Made by a program: the position numbers and the translations under genes. From contig CAMTBF010000002.1 in assembly GCA_947068385.1 (NCBI GenBank), positions 1 to 26,122 of the forward strand: 26,122 nt of DNA, given 5' to 3'. Shown piece after piece: positions 1 through 7,783 of this stretch. A model generated the notes under the pieces. The model was not told the DNA's origin and searched no databases. It saw only the letters and a program-made list of their open reading frames with translations. Position 1 is the first letter of the stretch, and each line of letters opens with the position of its first letter. This stretch comes from an uncultured Lachnospiraceae bacterium. GTDB lineage: Bacteria; Bacillota; Clostridia; Lachnospirales; Lachnospiraceae.

Positions 1-633
1 AGGCCCATCCTGGCCTACTCCATCCAGGCGGCGCTGGAATCGGGGGTGTTCGACAGGGTGATGGTGTCCACGGACGATGCGGAGATCGTGGAGGTCGCCA
101 GGGGCTGCGGCGCGGAGGTGCCTTTCCTGCGAAGCGCCAGGATGTCCGGCGATTACGCCACCACCGCCCAGGTGCTGGCGGAGGTGCTGGAGGAGTACGG
201 GAAGCTGGGGCAGACCTTCGACCTTGTGTGCGGAATCTACCCCACGGCCCCCTTCCTGCAGCCCCAGACCCTGCGAAAGGCCATGGAGCTGCTGGAGGAG
301 TCCGGCGCGGACGCGGTGGCGCCCGTGGTGCGCTTTGGCTTTCCGCCCCAGCGGGGGCTGGTGATTAGGGACGGGGAGATCCGGATGAGCTCGCCGGAGC
401 TGTACCTGTGCAGGTCCCAGGACCTGGAGCCTGTCTATCATGATGTAGGCCAGTTCTACTGCCTGAACGCGGAGAGCTTCGCGCGGCAGGGCTGCATCGT
501 GATGGAGCACACCCGCCCCTTCATCATATCCGAGCTGGAGGTCCAGGACATCGACACCGAGGAGGACTGGCGGCTGGCGGAGCTGAAGTACCGGATGCTC
601 CACGGCGGGGAGTGCGCGCCGGGGGCGCTGTAG
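1..633 (+). CDS. pseF: Pseudaminic acid cytidylyltransferase, 5'-truncated by window edge
   Basis: The product activates pseudaminic acid with CTP to give CMP-pseudaminic acid, the last cytoplasmic step before transfer. The frame is open from base 1, so the start lies upstream. About 20-25 N-terminal residues, including the nucleotide-binding ARGGSKR-type loop, should be missing. Visible family marks are AYSIQAAL and VMVSTDD near the new N-terminus, the YPTAPFL segment, and YHDVGQFYC, which matches the YHDAGQFYW type of PseF rather than NeuA sialic acid synthetases. The 210 visible codons fit a family length of about 230. It is followed by pseG, which supports a pseudaminic acid pathway; pseB, C, H and I would be expected upstream. 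The assignment to PseF over a legionaminic or sialic acid synthetase rests on that motif plus the neighbour. Confidence 0.9.
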   Translation, partial: RPILAYSIQAALESGVFDRVMVSTDDAEIVEVARGCGAEVPFLRSARMSGDYATTAQVLAEVLEEYGKLGQTFDLVCGIYPTAPFLQPQTLRKAMELLEESGADAVAPVVRFGFPPQRGLVIRDGEIRMSSPELYLCRSQDLEPVYHDVGQFYCLNAESFARQGCIVMEHTRPFIISELEVQDIDTEEDWRLAELKYRMLHGGECAPGAL

Positions 634-696
634 TGCAGAAACGGGACTGGGATGGAGGGAAGAGAAGTGGGGAGAGACGCGGGGAGCCGGGAGCGG

Positions 697-762
697 ATGC
701 CCTATAGCTGGCGTGAAGGGATCGCGGATTTCAGGAAGCGGTTCCGGGAGGCCGTGCAATGA
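697..762 (+). CDS. Possible 21-codon leader/coupling ORF before pseG
   Basis: After the pseF stop the same frame stays open through 762. An ATG at 697 begins a small ORF whose TGA (760-762) overlaps the pseG ATG (759-761) as ATGA. A GGGGAG at 682-686 could serve as its ribosome-binding site. The peptide begins MPYSWREG and is rich in Arg and aromatic residues. Its codons end mostly in G or C like the neighbouring genes, but that is expected in such G+C-rich DNA. I do not recognise the peptide. It may be a translational coupler, a decayed pseF extension or chance. Confidence 0.25.
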   Translation: MPYSWREGIADFRKRFREAVQ

Positions 763-1778
763 TCTGGATCCGGGCGGACGCCAACGGGACGATCGGAAGC
801 GGCCATGTGATGCGGTGCCTGTCCGTCGCGGATGCCCTGAAGGGGCAGGGGCAGCAGGTCTACTTCCTGACGGCGGACGAAAGCGCGGCGGGGCTGCTCC
901 GCGCCAGGGGGCAGGCGTTCCGGGTCCTGCACACGGACTATCGGCGCATGGAGAGGGAGCTGCCGGCGCTGGAGGAGCTGCCCATGGGCCGCGGGGACTT
1001 CTTCCTGGCGGACGGCTACTTCGTCACGGCGGCGTATCTTGACCGGGTGAGGAGGCGGCTGCCCGTGGGGTATCTGGACGACATGTGCCGTCTGGACATC
1101 GGGGCGGATCTGCTGGTCAATTACAATATCTTCGCGCATGCCGGGCTGTACGAGGGCTCCCGGGCGGCGGAGCTCCTTCTGGGGCCGGAGTACGCGCCCC
1201 TGCGGGGGGAGTTCGCCGGGAATGCCTGTGAGGTCCGGGACAGGGCCTCCAGGGTGCTGGTCACCACGGGGGGAAGCGACAGATATAATCTGGCGGGGCA
1301 GCTCCTGGAAAAGGCTTTGGCCCATCCCGGGACGGCGGGCCTGGAGTACCATGTGGTCAGCGGGGCCTACAATGTGCATCTGGAGGGGCTGAAGGCCCTG
1401 GAGAGGCAGCACGGGAACCTGCGGATATACAGCAATGTGTCCGACATGTGCGGCCTCATGCGGGGCTGCGACATCGCCGCCACCGCCGGGGGCTCCACCA
1501 TGTATGAGCTCAGCGCCCTGGGGGTGCCCATGGTGTGCTTTTCCTTCGTGGACAATCAGGAGCGCATCGTGGAGGGCTTCGTGGAGAAAGGGCTGGTGGG
1601 CTTCGGGGGGGATTACCTCCGGCAGGGGGAGGCCATGGTGGCGGAGGCGGTGGAGGGCATCGCGCTGCTGGCCGGGGACAGGGATCTGCGGCAGGCGTAC
1701 AGCAGGAGGCTCCGGGCCCTGGTGGACGGCCGTGGTGCAATGCGAATCGCACAAAGTATCATGCGGCAGACGGAATGA
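759..1778 (+). CDS. pseG: UDP-2,4-diacetamido-2,4,6-trideoxy-beta-L-altropyranose hydrolase
   Basis: PseG removes UDP from the 2,4-diacetamido sugar to release the free sugar that PseI condenses with phosphoenolpyruvate in pseudaminic acid synthesis. It is a cytoplasmic GT-B-fold hydrolase related to MurG. The N-terminus IRADANGTIGSGHVMRC is the hallmark PseG/SpsG motif with the general-base histidine. A glycine-rich VLVTTGGSD segment opens the second half, and TAGGSTMYELSALGVP is the nucleotide-binding region. The 339 residues are slightly longer than typical. GGGAGG at 746-751 lies 7 bases before the ATG and fixes the start. The last codons sit in the first copy of a 51-base tandem repeat that continues past the stop. 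Pairing with PseF makes the assignment firm. Confidence 0.93.
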   Translation: MIWIRADANGTIGSGHVMRCLSVADALKGQGQQVYFLTADESAAGLLRARGQAFRVLHTDYRRMERELPALEELPMGRGDFFLADGYFVTAAYLDRVRRRLPVGYLDDMCRLDIGADLLVNYNIFAHAGLYEGSRAAELLLGPEYAPLRGEFAGNACEVRDRASRVLVTTGGSDRYNLAGQLLEKALAHPGTAGLEYHVVSGAYNVHLEGLKALERQHGNLRIYSNVSDMCGLMRGCDIAATAGGSTMYELSALGVPMVCFSFVDNQERIVEGFVEKGLVGFGGDYLRQGEAMVAEAVEGIALLAGDRDLRQAYSRRLRALVDGRGAMRIAQSIMRQTE

Positions 1779-1880
1779 GAGCGATTCGCATCGCGGATCG
1801 CGCGCCATATCATGCAACAGACGGAATGAGAGCGATTCGCATCACGGATCGCGCGCCGAATCATACGGCAGACGGATGGA
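1728..1880 (+). repeat. 51-base tandem triplication of the pseG 3' end
   Basis: Three units of 51 bases follow one another: 1728-1778 (the true end of pseG), 1779-1829 and 1830-1880. Units 1 and 2 both end in CAGACGGAATGA, so the stop codon is duplicated. Unit 3 ends CAGACGGATGGA. Read in the pseG frame, the units give related tails (RIAQSIMRQTE, RIARHIMQQTE, RIARRIIRQTD). Units 2 and 3 are nearly identical to each other and have diverged from unit 1. Each later unit contains GCGATTCGC-ATC-(G/A)CGGATCGC, which can fold into a short hairpin. Confidence 0.85.
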
Positions 1881-1893
1881 TCGGGAGTGGCGG

Positions 1894-2787
1894 ATGGAGA
1901 GACGGATTGACAAAAAGATGGTTATCTGCGGGGTGGCGGCGGCATTGTGCTTCGCGGCACTGTTTGCCGCCACCTTCCGCAGCCGCGCCCAGCGGGGGCA
2001 GCGGACGGTGGCCATGGTCTCCTTCGGGGACAGCGTGTACACGGATATCGGGGGCATGGAGCCGATCCCGGACAGGCTGGCGGAGCGCCTGGGCATATCG
2101 TCCTACAATGCCTCCATGGGCGGCACCTGCGCCGCCAGGCTGGAGGCGGAGCGGCGGCTGGACTCCGCCAAGGGCTCCCTGTGCCTGGCGGGGCTGACCA
2201 AGTCCATCCGCGCCGGGGACTTTGCCGTACAGCAGACCAGCAGGCTGCGGGAGAGCACCGCGGAGCGCTTTCCGGGGATCGTGGACGGGCTGGCGGAGAT
2301 CGACTTTGCGGGGGTGGGAATCGTATTGATTGGGAGGGGGGTCAACGACTACCATGCCGGAACCCCCATCAGGGATCCGGAGGATCCCCGGGACGAGTAC
2401 ACCTTCCTGGGGGCGCTGCGCTGCGCCGTGGAGGATCTGCGCAGGGTCAACCCCCGGGTGCGGATCCTGTTCGTCACGCCCACCTATACCTGGTATCCGG
2501 AAATGGGCGTGACCTGCGAGGAGCTGGACAACGGCGGCGGGCTCCTGGAGGAGTACGTGGAGGCGCAGCTGGAGCTGGGGGAGGAGCTGGGCATAGAGAC
2601 GGTGAATCTCTACCACGACTTCTTCCCCCATGAGAGGTGGGAGGACTGGGAGCGGTACACCACAGACGGCCTCCACCCCAATGAGGCGGGCCGGGAGAGA
2701 ATCGCGGACAGGATCGCGCAGACGCTGCTGCCAGCGGATGCTCCGGGGCCTGCGGACGGGGAGCAGGCGGGCGTAGATAAAAGCTAG
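1894..2787 (+). CDS. Membrane-anchored SGNH/GDSL-family hydrolase or O-acyltransferase partner
   Basis: This is a 297-residue protein with one N-terminal membrane segment (about residues 9-27) and a predicted extracytoplasmic SGNH domain. All SGNH blocks are visible: FGDSVY with nucleophile Ser47, NASMGG, GRGVND with oxyanion Asn151, and TDGLHPN with Asp258 and His261. It should therefore be a catalytically competent esterase, acetylesterase or acyl-transfer enzyme acting on a surface glycan. The substrate cannot be read from the sequence. I chose ATG 1894 because GGGAG at 1883-1887 lies 6 bases upstream. ATG 1876 is in frame but lacks a site and lies in repeat unit 3. The MBOAT gene at 25010 suggests glycan acylation. 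The minus-strand gene at 9683-10852 is a paralogue lacking the catalytic residues. Confidence 0.8.
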   Translation: MERRIDKKMVICGVAAALCFAALFAATFRSRAQRGQRTVAMVSFGDSVYTDIGGMEPIPDRLAERLGISSYNASMGGTCAARLEAERRLDSAKGSLCLAGLTKSIRAGDFAVQQTSRLRESTAERFPGIVDGLAEIDFAGVGIVLIGRGVNDYHAGTPIRDPEDPRDEYTFLGALRCAVEDLRRVNPRVRILFVTPTYTWYPEMGVTCEELDNGGGLLEEYVEAQLELGEELGIETVNLYHDFFPHERWEDWERYTTDGLHPNEAGRERIADRIAQTLLPADAPGPADGEQAGVDKS

Positions 2788-2845
2788 GTCCGGGGCAGGC
2801 AGGGCCGGCGGCGGGTAGACACGGCGGACGGTAAGAGGCATGGAC

Positions 2846-4426
2846 ATGGACAAAAAGGAAGGGCGGTGGAGCGGGATGACCCCAGGACAGGCATTGGAAA
2901 CAGTATATCGCAGGATCAGGCGAGAGTGGAAGACGGCGTTCCTCACCTGCTTCGTGCTGGGGCTCTTGATCCACATGCCCGTCCTGGTCTCGGACATACC
3001 CAACCATGACGGGCTGGACAGCATGTATTTCGACCAGAACATGATCACCTCGGGCAGGTGGTTCCTGTCGGTGGCCTGCGGCTTCTCTTCCTATTATACG
3101 GTGCCGTGGCTGATCGGCATCCTGGGGCTGGCGCTCCTTGGGTGCGCTGCCGCGGCGCTGTGCGAGCTCCTGGAGGTGCGGCAGGCCTGGGCCGTGATGC
3201 TGGTCAGCGGCCTGCTGGCGGCCTTCCCGGCGCTGGCCTCCACCTTTGCCTACGTATACACCCTGGACGGCTATATGCTGGCGCTGCTGCTCTCCGTGCT
3301 CTCTGTGCTGGCGGTGAAGAAGCACAGGCTGGGCTTCGTGCCGGGGGCCTTCTGCCTGGCCTTCAGCATGGGGATCTATCAGGGGTATCTCTCCTTCGCC
3401 ATGATTCTGGCCATCTTTGCTGTGTGGATGACGCTCCTGGACGAAAAGCTCCCCCCCAGGCACAGGCTCCTCACCTCCCTGCGCTATCTGTATATGGGGG
3501 CGCTGGGGGCGGCGCTCTATTACGGCATCCTGCAGGCCCTTCTGTGGATCCAGGGCAGGGAGCTGGACCATTACCAGGGCATCGACGGCCTGGGGGGCGG
3601 CTTCCTGTCCGGGGGGATCCTGGGGGCCCTGGCAGGGATATACCGGGATTTCTTCACCTTCTCCCTCAGGGGGAACGTGCTGTTCGACAATGCCTACTCG
3701 CTGGCGGCCTGGTGCGGCCTGGGGGCGGTGGGGGCAGCGGCGGCGTTTTTTTTGATCCGGAGGAGAAAGTGCTGGAAGAATCCGCTGCTTTTCGCTATAA
3801 TAGGATTGACGCTCCTGCTGCTGCCCGTGGCGACGAACATCATTTTGGTGGTCTCCCCCGACGTGAACTACCATCTGCTGATGCGATATCAGTGGGTGCT
3901 GTACGCCATCGGGGCGGTGGCGCTGATCAGCCGCTGCGGGACGAGGACGGGGAAGGGCGCCTGGATGGAGTGGCTGGGGCTGGCCGCGGCGGGGACTCTG
4001 GTCTTCTGCTACGGCGTGGCGGACAACATCGCCTACTCCAACCTGCAGAAGCGCTATGAGAAGACCTATGCCTACTGCGTGCGCCTGCTGGACCGGATCG
4101 AGCAGACGGAAGGGTACTACCAGGGCATCCCCATCGCCATGATCGGCGTGGTGGGGGACGAGCAGTTCCCGGTGACGGACATCACGCTGCCCGTGACATC
4201 CAACATGATCGGCCTAAGCGGCGACAGCCTGCTGTACACGGGAAGGAACTATCAGCTCTTCATCAGGCATTACCTGGGGGCCACGCTGAACATCCTGCCC
4301 GAGGAGGCCATGGAGGACATGTACGTGTCGGAGGAGTACATGGCCATGGACAGCTTCCCGGGGCCGGATTCCATCCGCGTCATAGATGGGGTCATGTATA
4401 TCAAGACAGAGAACGTAAACCGTTGA
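2846..4426 (+). CDS. GtrII-like polytopic membrane glucosyltransferase
   Basis: The protein has about 526 residues and roughly ten membrane segments. After a cytoplasmic N-terminus, the first loop holds IPNHDGLDSMYF and then SGRWF. This Asn-His-Asp-Gly plus Gly-Arg-Trp pattern is the one I associate with the GtrII family (serotype-converting glucosyltransferases that use undecaprenyl-phosphate-glucose outside the membrane). The C-terminal 110 residues look soluble. The next gene encodes a GtrB-type enzyme that would supply the lipid-linked donor, which strengthens the call. AAGAGG at 2833-2838 fits ATG 2846 (spacer 7) better than ATG 2840 (spacer 1). The sugar and acceptor are unknown. Assignment is from motif and context only. 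Confidence 0.72.
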   Translation: MDKKEGRWSGMTPGQALETVYRRIRREWKTAFLTCFVLGLLIHMPVLVSDIPNHDGLDSMYFDQNMITSGRWFLSVACGFSSYYTVPWLIGILGLALLGCAAAALCELLEVRQAWAVMLVSGLLAAFPALASTFAYVYTLDGYMLALLLSVLSVLAVKKHRLGFVPGAFCLAFSMGIYQGYLSFAMILAIFAVWMTLLDEKLPPRHRLLTSLRYLYMGALGAALYYGILQALLWIQGRELDHYQGIDGLGGGFLSGGILGALAGIYRDFFTFSLRGNVLFDNAYSLAAWCGLGAVGAAAAFFLIRRRKCWKNPLLFAIIGLTLLLLPVATNIILVVSPDVNYHLLMRYQWVLYAIGAVALISRCGTRTGKGAWMEWLGLAAAGTLVFCYGVADNIAYSNLQKRYEKTYAYCVRLLDRIEQTEGYYQGIPIAMIGVVGDEQFPVTDITLPVTSNMIGLSGDSLLYTGRNYQLFIRHYLGATLNILPEEAMEDMYVSEEYMAMDSFPGPDSIRVIDGVMYIKTENVNR

Positions 4427-4442
4427 TTTCAGGAGGGACAGG

Positions 4443-5399
4443 ATGCTGTTATCGATCGTGCTGCCGGCCTACAATGAGGAGCAGAACATTCCCAACACGG
4501 TGAAGGTACTGAGGAAGCTGCTGACAGAGAATTCCATCGACTACGAGCTTGTATTCGTCAGCGACGGCTCCCGGGACGCCACCTTCGCCCGGATACAGGA
4601 GGCGGCGGAGGAGGATCCGAAGGTCAGGGGGGCGGAGTTCTCCCGCAACTTCGGGAAGGAGGCGGCCATCTTCGCGGGGCTGTCCCTGGCGGCGGGGGAC
4701 GCCGTGGTGGTCATGGACTGCGACCTGCAGCATCCGCCGGAGGTGGTCCTGGAGATGTGGAAGCTGTGGCGGGGCGGCGCGGAGGTGGTGGAGGGCATCA
4801 AGGAGAGCAGGGGCAGGGAAAGCCTGGCCCATAAGCTGTCGGCGGGCCTGTTCTACAGAATCATGAGCAGACTGATCAAGATGGACATGAACGCCTCCTC
4901 GGACTTCAAGCTCCTGGACAGGAAGGTGGTGGACGTGCTGCTGGGCCTGCCGGAGCGGAACACCTTCTTCCGGGCGCTGAGCTTCTGGGCCGGGTTCCGC
5001 AGGGAGTACGTCTCCTACCAGGTACAGGAGAGGCAGTTCGGGGAGAGCAAATGGTCTACCTTGAGCCTGATGAAATATGCCGTCACCAACGCCACGTCCT
5101 TCAGCACGCTGCCCTTGCAGCTCGTGACGGTGATGGGGATGGCCTCCATCCTGTTCAGCGTGGTGCTGTTCATCCAGACCTTTGTGAAGTACCTCTCGGG
5201 GACCGCGGTGGAGGGCTTTACCACGGTGATCCTGTTGATTCTGGTCATCGGCGGCTTCCTGATGCTGAGCTTAGGGATCATCGGCCACTATATCGCCAGG
5301 ATCTATGAGGAAGTGAAGGGACGCCCCAAATACATCATCCGCAGGACCACGGATGCGCGGGAACGGGAAGGGAGCGGAGGCCATGGGGCCCTGACATAG
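4443..5399 (+). CDS. GtrB-like polyprenyl-phosphate glycosyltransferase (GT2 family)
   Basis: The expected reaction is transfer of glucose (or a related hexose) from its UDP-sugar to undecaprenyl phosphate at the inner membrane face. The 318-residue protein has an N-terminal GT-A domain starting LSIVLPAYNEEQNI, a VSDGSRD nucleotide-binding segment and the catalytic DCDLQHPPE motif near residue 98. FGESKWS lies at the membrane interface, followed by two C-terminal membrane helices (about 223-250 and 260-285). This is the GtrB/DPMS-like layout with two helices. AGGAGGG at 4431-4437, 5 bases before the ATG, fixes the start. It lies 16 bases after the GtrII-like gene, so the two probably form a donor/transferase pair. 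A small GtrA-type flippase is not seen nearby. Confidence 0.88.
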   Translation: MLLSIVLPAYNEEQNIPNTVKVLRKLLTENSIDYELVFVSDGSRDATFARIQEAAEEDPKVRGAEFSRNFGKEAAIFAGLSLAAGDAVVVMDCDLQHPPEVVLEMWKLWRGGAEVVEGIKESRGRESLAHKLSAGLFYRIMSRLIKMDMNASSDFKLLDRKVVDVLLGLPERNTFFRALSFWAGFRREYVSYQVQERQFGESKWSTLSLMKYAVTNATSFSTLPLQLVTVMGMASILFSVVLFIQTFVKYLSGTAVEGFTTVILLILVIGGFLMLSLGIIGHYIARIYEEVKGRPKYIIRRTTDAREREGSGGHGALT

Positions 5400-5438
5400 A
5401 TGGAAACAGGACAGGAAAACGGAATGGAGGGAATCGTC

Positions 5439-6569
5439 ATGATAAATTTTAACGTACCGCCCTATGCCGAAAAGGCCATGGGCTATATCCAGGAGTGCGT
5501 GAAGAACCAGAAGATCTGCGGCGACGGGCCGTATACGAAGAAATGCAACGAATGGATCGAGAGGAAGACGGGCACGGCCAAATGCCTGCTCACCACCTCC
5601 TGCACCCATGCCACGGAGCTGGCGGCGCTGTTGGTCCCGGACATCGGGCCCGGGGACGAGGTGATCATGCCGGCCTACACCTTCGTCTCCACGGCGGACG
5701 CCTTCGTGCTGCGGGGGGCCACTCCCGTGTTCGTGGACATCAGGCCGGACACCATGAACATGGACGAGAGGCTCATAGAGGAGGCTGTGACGGAGCGGAC
5801 AAGGGCCATCGTGCCCGTCCACTATGCCGGGGTGGCCTGTGAGATGGATACGATCATGGACATCGCGGCCAGGCATCACCTGGCTGTGATCGAGGACGCG
5901 GCCCAGGGCATCATGGCCACCTACAAGGGAAGGGCCCTGGGGACCATAGGCGACTTCGGGTGCTTCAGCTTCCACGAGACCAAGAACTACAGCATGGGAG
6001 AGGGCGGCGCGCTGCTGATCCGGGATCAGGAGAACGTGGAGGCGGCGGAGATCATCCGGGAGAAGGGGACCAACCGCAGCAAGTTCTACCGGGGCCAGAT
6101 CGACAAGTACACATGGATCAACTACGGCTCCTCCTACCTGCCCAGCGACATGAACGCTGCCTATCTCTACGCCCAGCTTGAGATCGCGGAGGAGATCAAT
6201 GATGCCAGGCTGGCGATCTGGGAGCGGTATTACGACAACCTCCGCCCCCTGGCCCAGGCGGGGAGGATAGAGCTGCCGGTGGTGCCGGAGGGCTGCGTGC
6301 ACAACGGGCACATGTTCTATATCAAGGCAAAGGACATCGAGGAGAGGACGGCGCTGATCGATTACCTGAAGAAGAATGGGATCCACGCGGTATTCCACTA
6401 TGTGCCCCTCCACACCGCGCCGGCGGGCCTGAAGTTCGGCCGGTTCCACGGGGAGGACAGATATACCACAAGGGAGAGCGAGCGCCTGCTGCGCCTGCCT
6501 ATGTACTACGGCCTGGAGCTGGGGCAGGTGGACTATATCTGCGGGAAGCTGCGGGAGTTCTACAGGTAA
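5439..6569 (+). CDS. rffA: dTDP-4-amino-4,6-dideoxygalactose transaminase (WecE/RffA type)
   Basis: This is a PLP-dependent DegT/DnrJ/EryC1-fold aminotransferase converting dTDP-4-keto-6-deoxyglucose plus glutamate to dTDP-Fuc4N. The 376 residues equal the length I recall for E. coli RffA, and several long blocks agree with it: GDEVIMPAYTFVSTADAF, VPVHYAGVACEMD, EDAAQG, FHETKNY with the PLP lysine at 182, IREKGTNRS and FHGEDRYTT. GGAGGG at 5426-5431 places the start at 5439. The frame is open back to 5400, directly against the previous stop, but that ATG has no good site. Its substrate would come from RfbA/RfbB encoded 9 kb downstream. An N-acetyltransferase that would finish Fuc4NAc is not in the window. 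Confidence 0.9.
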   Translation: MINFNVPPYAEKAMGYIQECVKNQKICGDGPYTKKCNEWIERKTGTAKCLLTTSCTHATELAALLVPDIGPGDEVIMPAYTFVSTADAFVLRGATPVFVDIRPDTMNMDERLIEEAVTERTRAIVPVHYAGVACEMDTIMDIAARHHLAVIEDAAQGIMATYKGRALGTIGDFGCFSFHETKNYSMGEGGALLIRDQENVEAAEIIREKGTNRSKFYRGQIDKYTWINYGSSYLPSDMNAAYLYAQLEIAEEINDARLAIWERYYDNLRPLAQAGRIELPVVPEGCVHNGHMFYIKAKDIEERTALIDYLKKNGIHAVFHYVPLHTAPAGLKFGRFHGEDRYTTRESERLLRLPMYYGLELGQVDYICGKLREFYR

Positions 6570-6592
6570 GGGGCCAGGCCACGGGGGAGTCC

Positions 6593-7783
6593 ATGGGATA
6601 TGTGAAGAAAGCGGCGCCCTGGCTGCGGGGGGTGCTGAGAGGAATGCTTATCATAGGCTTCAGCATCCAGATTCTGCTGGGGGCCTGCTGGATCTGCTGC
6701 AATTTCGGGCAGGTGCAGGGCTTCGGGGAGCCGGATTCCGCCCTGTACGGGGGTCTGCTCAGGCTCCTGGGAGGAAGCCCCGCCCTCTTGTACGTCCTGC
6801 AGCTTGGGGCGGCGTTCCTGGCGGGGGCCCTCTTCCTGCAGGAGATCCGGCCGGTGGGGACGGGCCCGGCCATATGGCGGGGGCTGGCGCTGCTGACGGT
6901 TCCCTTTGCCCTGCAGTGCCATCTGGCCCTGCAGCCCTATTCCCTGATGGGGTCGCTGTTCCTGCTTTTCCTGCTGGCATTGCGCAGGATTCCCGGGATT
7001 CACGGGGGGCGCAGGGCGGCAGGGCTTCTGGTCGTCCTGGCCTGCGTGGCGGCATACGGGGGGCTGTCCGGCATGGCGGACGCGGACAGGCGCGGCGCGC
7101 CGGGGTACAGCATAGAGGGGGCGCTGGCCAGCCGCTTCGCCTGGCCCACGCTGTGGAACGATTTCGGGCTCTACGGCGAGGAGGTGGCGGAGGCCGTGGG
7201 CTCCCTGGCCTGGGAGGCCTCCCTGTATCCGGACAATATGCGCCTCCTTCAGGAGGGGCTGGAGAGCCGGGTGGGCGGGGAGGCCGCCAGAGGCCATTAC
7301 CTGCGGATGGCGAAGATCGGCTGGGAGCGCCATGCTTCTGTGGTGGTGCGCCAGATTGGCTGGGACGTCCTGGGGTACGCGGTGACGCCGGTGGTCTTCC
7401 GGCTGCAGATGGAGGGGGAGGCATACGACTCCTACACCGGCAGGAACTACGAGGTCATGCGGGAGAACGCGCCGGTGCTCACCAGGGACTATGTGGAGTA
7501 TGGGTGCTGGTGGTTCGTAGGCATGCTGGGGGTGTCCGCGGTGCTGGCCCTTCTCCGGGTGATTCCCGACGAGGCGGCAGGGCCGTCCGGGGAGCGGAGG
7601 CGGGCCTACGGGAGGCTGGCCGTCTCCCTGGGGATCTGCCTCCTGGCCTCGGGGCTCCTGGTCATGGCGCTGGCCATGCGGGGGGCGGGGCGGATGGACT
7701 ACAGGCAGACCATAGGCGTCAACGCCCTATGGTACATGGGGCCGCTCCTGCTTACAGGCGGGAGGCGGCGGAAAGGGAGATGA
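6593..7783 (+). CDS. Polytopic membrane protein of unknown function
   Basis: I do not recognise a named family. The 396-residue protein has an N-terminal membrane helix (about 16-36), then an acidic first loop (FGEPDSALYGG), three or four further helices to about residue 165, a soluble extracytoplasmic-looking stretch (about 165-295, with GRNYEVM near its end) and two or three C-terminal helices ending in a basic tail. The acidic first loop and the large loop are reminiscent of GT-C-type glycosyltransferases or glycan-assembly proteins, but that is inference. GGGGGAG at 6583-6589 precedes the ATG. Its stop overlaps the next start (ATGA, 7780-7783), so the two proteins are probably co-translated. 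Confidence 0.75.
   Translation: MGYVKKAAPWLRGVLRGMLIIGFSIQILLGACWICCNFGQVQGFGEPDSALYGGLLRLLGGSPALLYVLQLGAAFLAGALFLQEIRPVGTGPAIWRGLALLTVPFALQCHLALQPYSLMGSLFLLFLLALRRIPGIHGGRRAAGLLVVLACVAAYGGLSGMADADRRGAPGYSIEGALASRFAWPTLWNDFGLYGEEVAEAVGSLAWEASLYPDNMRLLQEGLESRVGGEAARGHYLRMAKIGWERHASVVVRQIGWDVLGYAVTPVVFRLQMEGEAYDSYTGRNYEVMRENAPVLTRDYVEYGCWWFVGMLGVSAVLALLRVIPDEAAGPSGERRRAYGRLAVSLGICLLASGLLVMALAMRGAGRMDYRQTIGVNALWYMGPLLLTGGRRRKGR

Noticed and set aside
702..1817. Long minus-strand open frame (371 codons) opposite pseG
   Set aside because: Its His/Pro/Arg/Gln-rich composition is the usual shadow of a G+C-rich gene; pseG has clear family motifs on the other strand.
1435..1893. Upstream extension of the SGNH reading frame into pseG and the repeats
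   Set aside because: The frame is open by chance; the first in-frame ATG with a proper ribosome-binding site and a membrane anchor behind it is at 1894.
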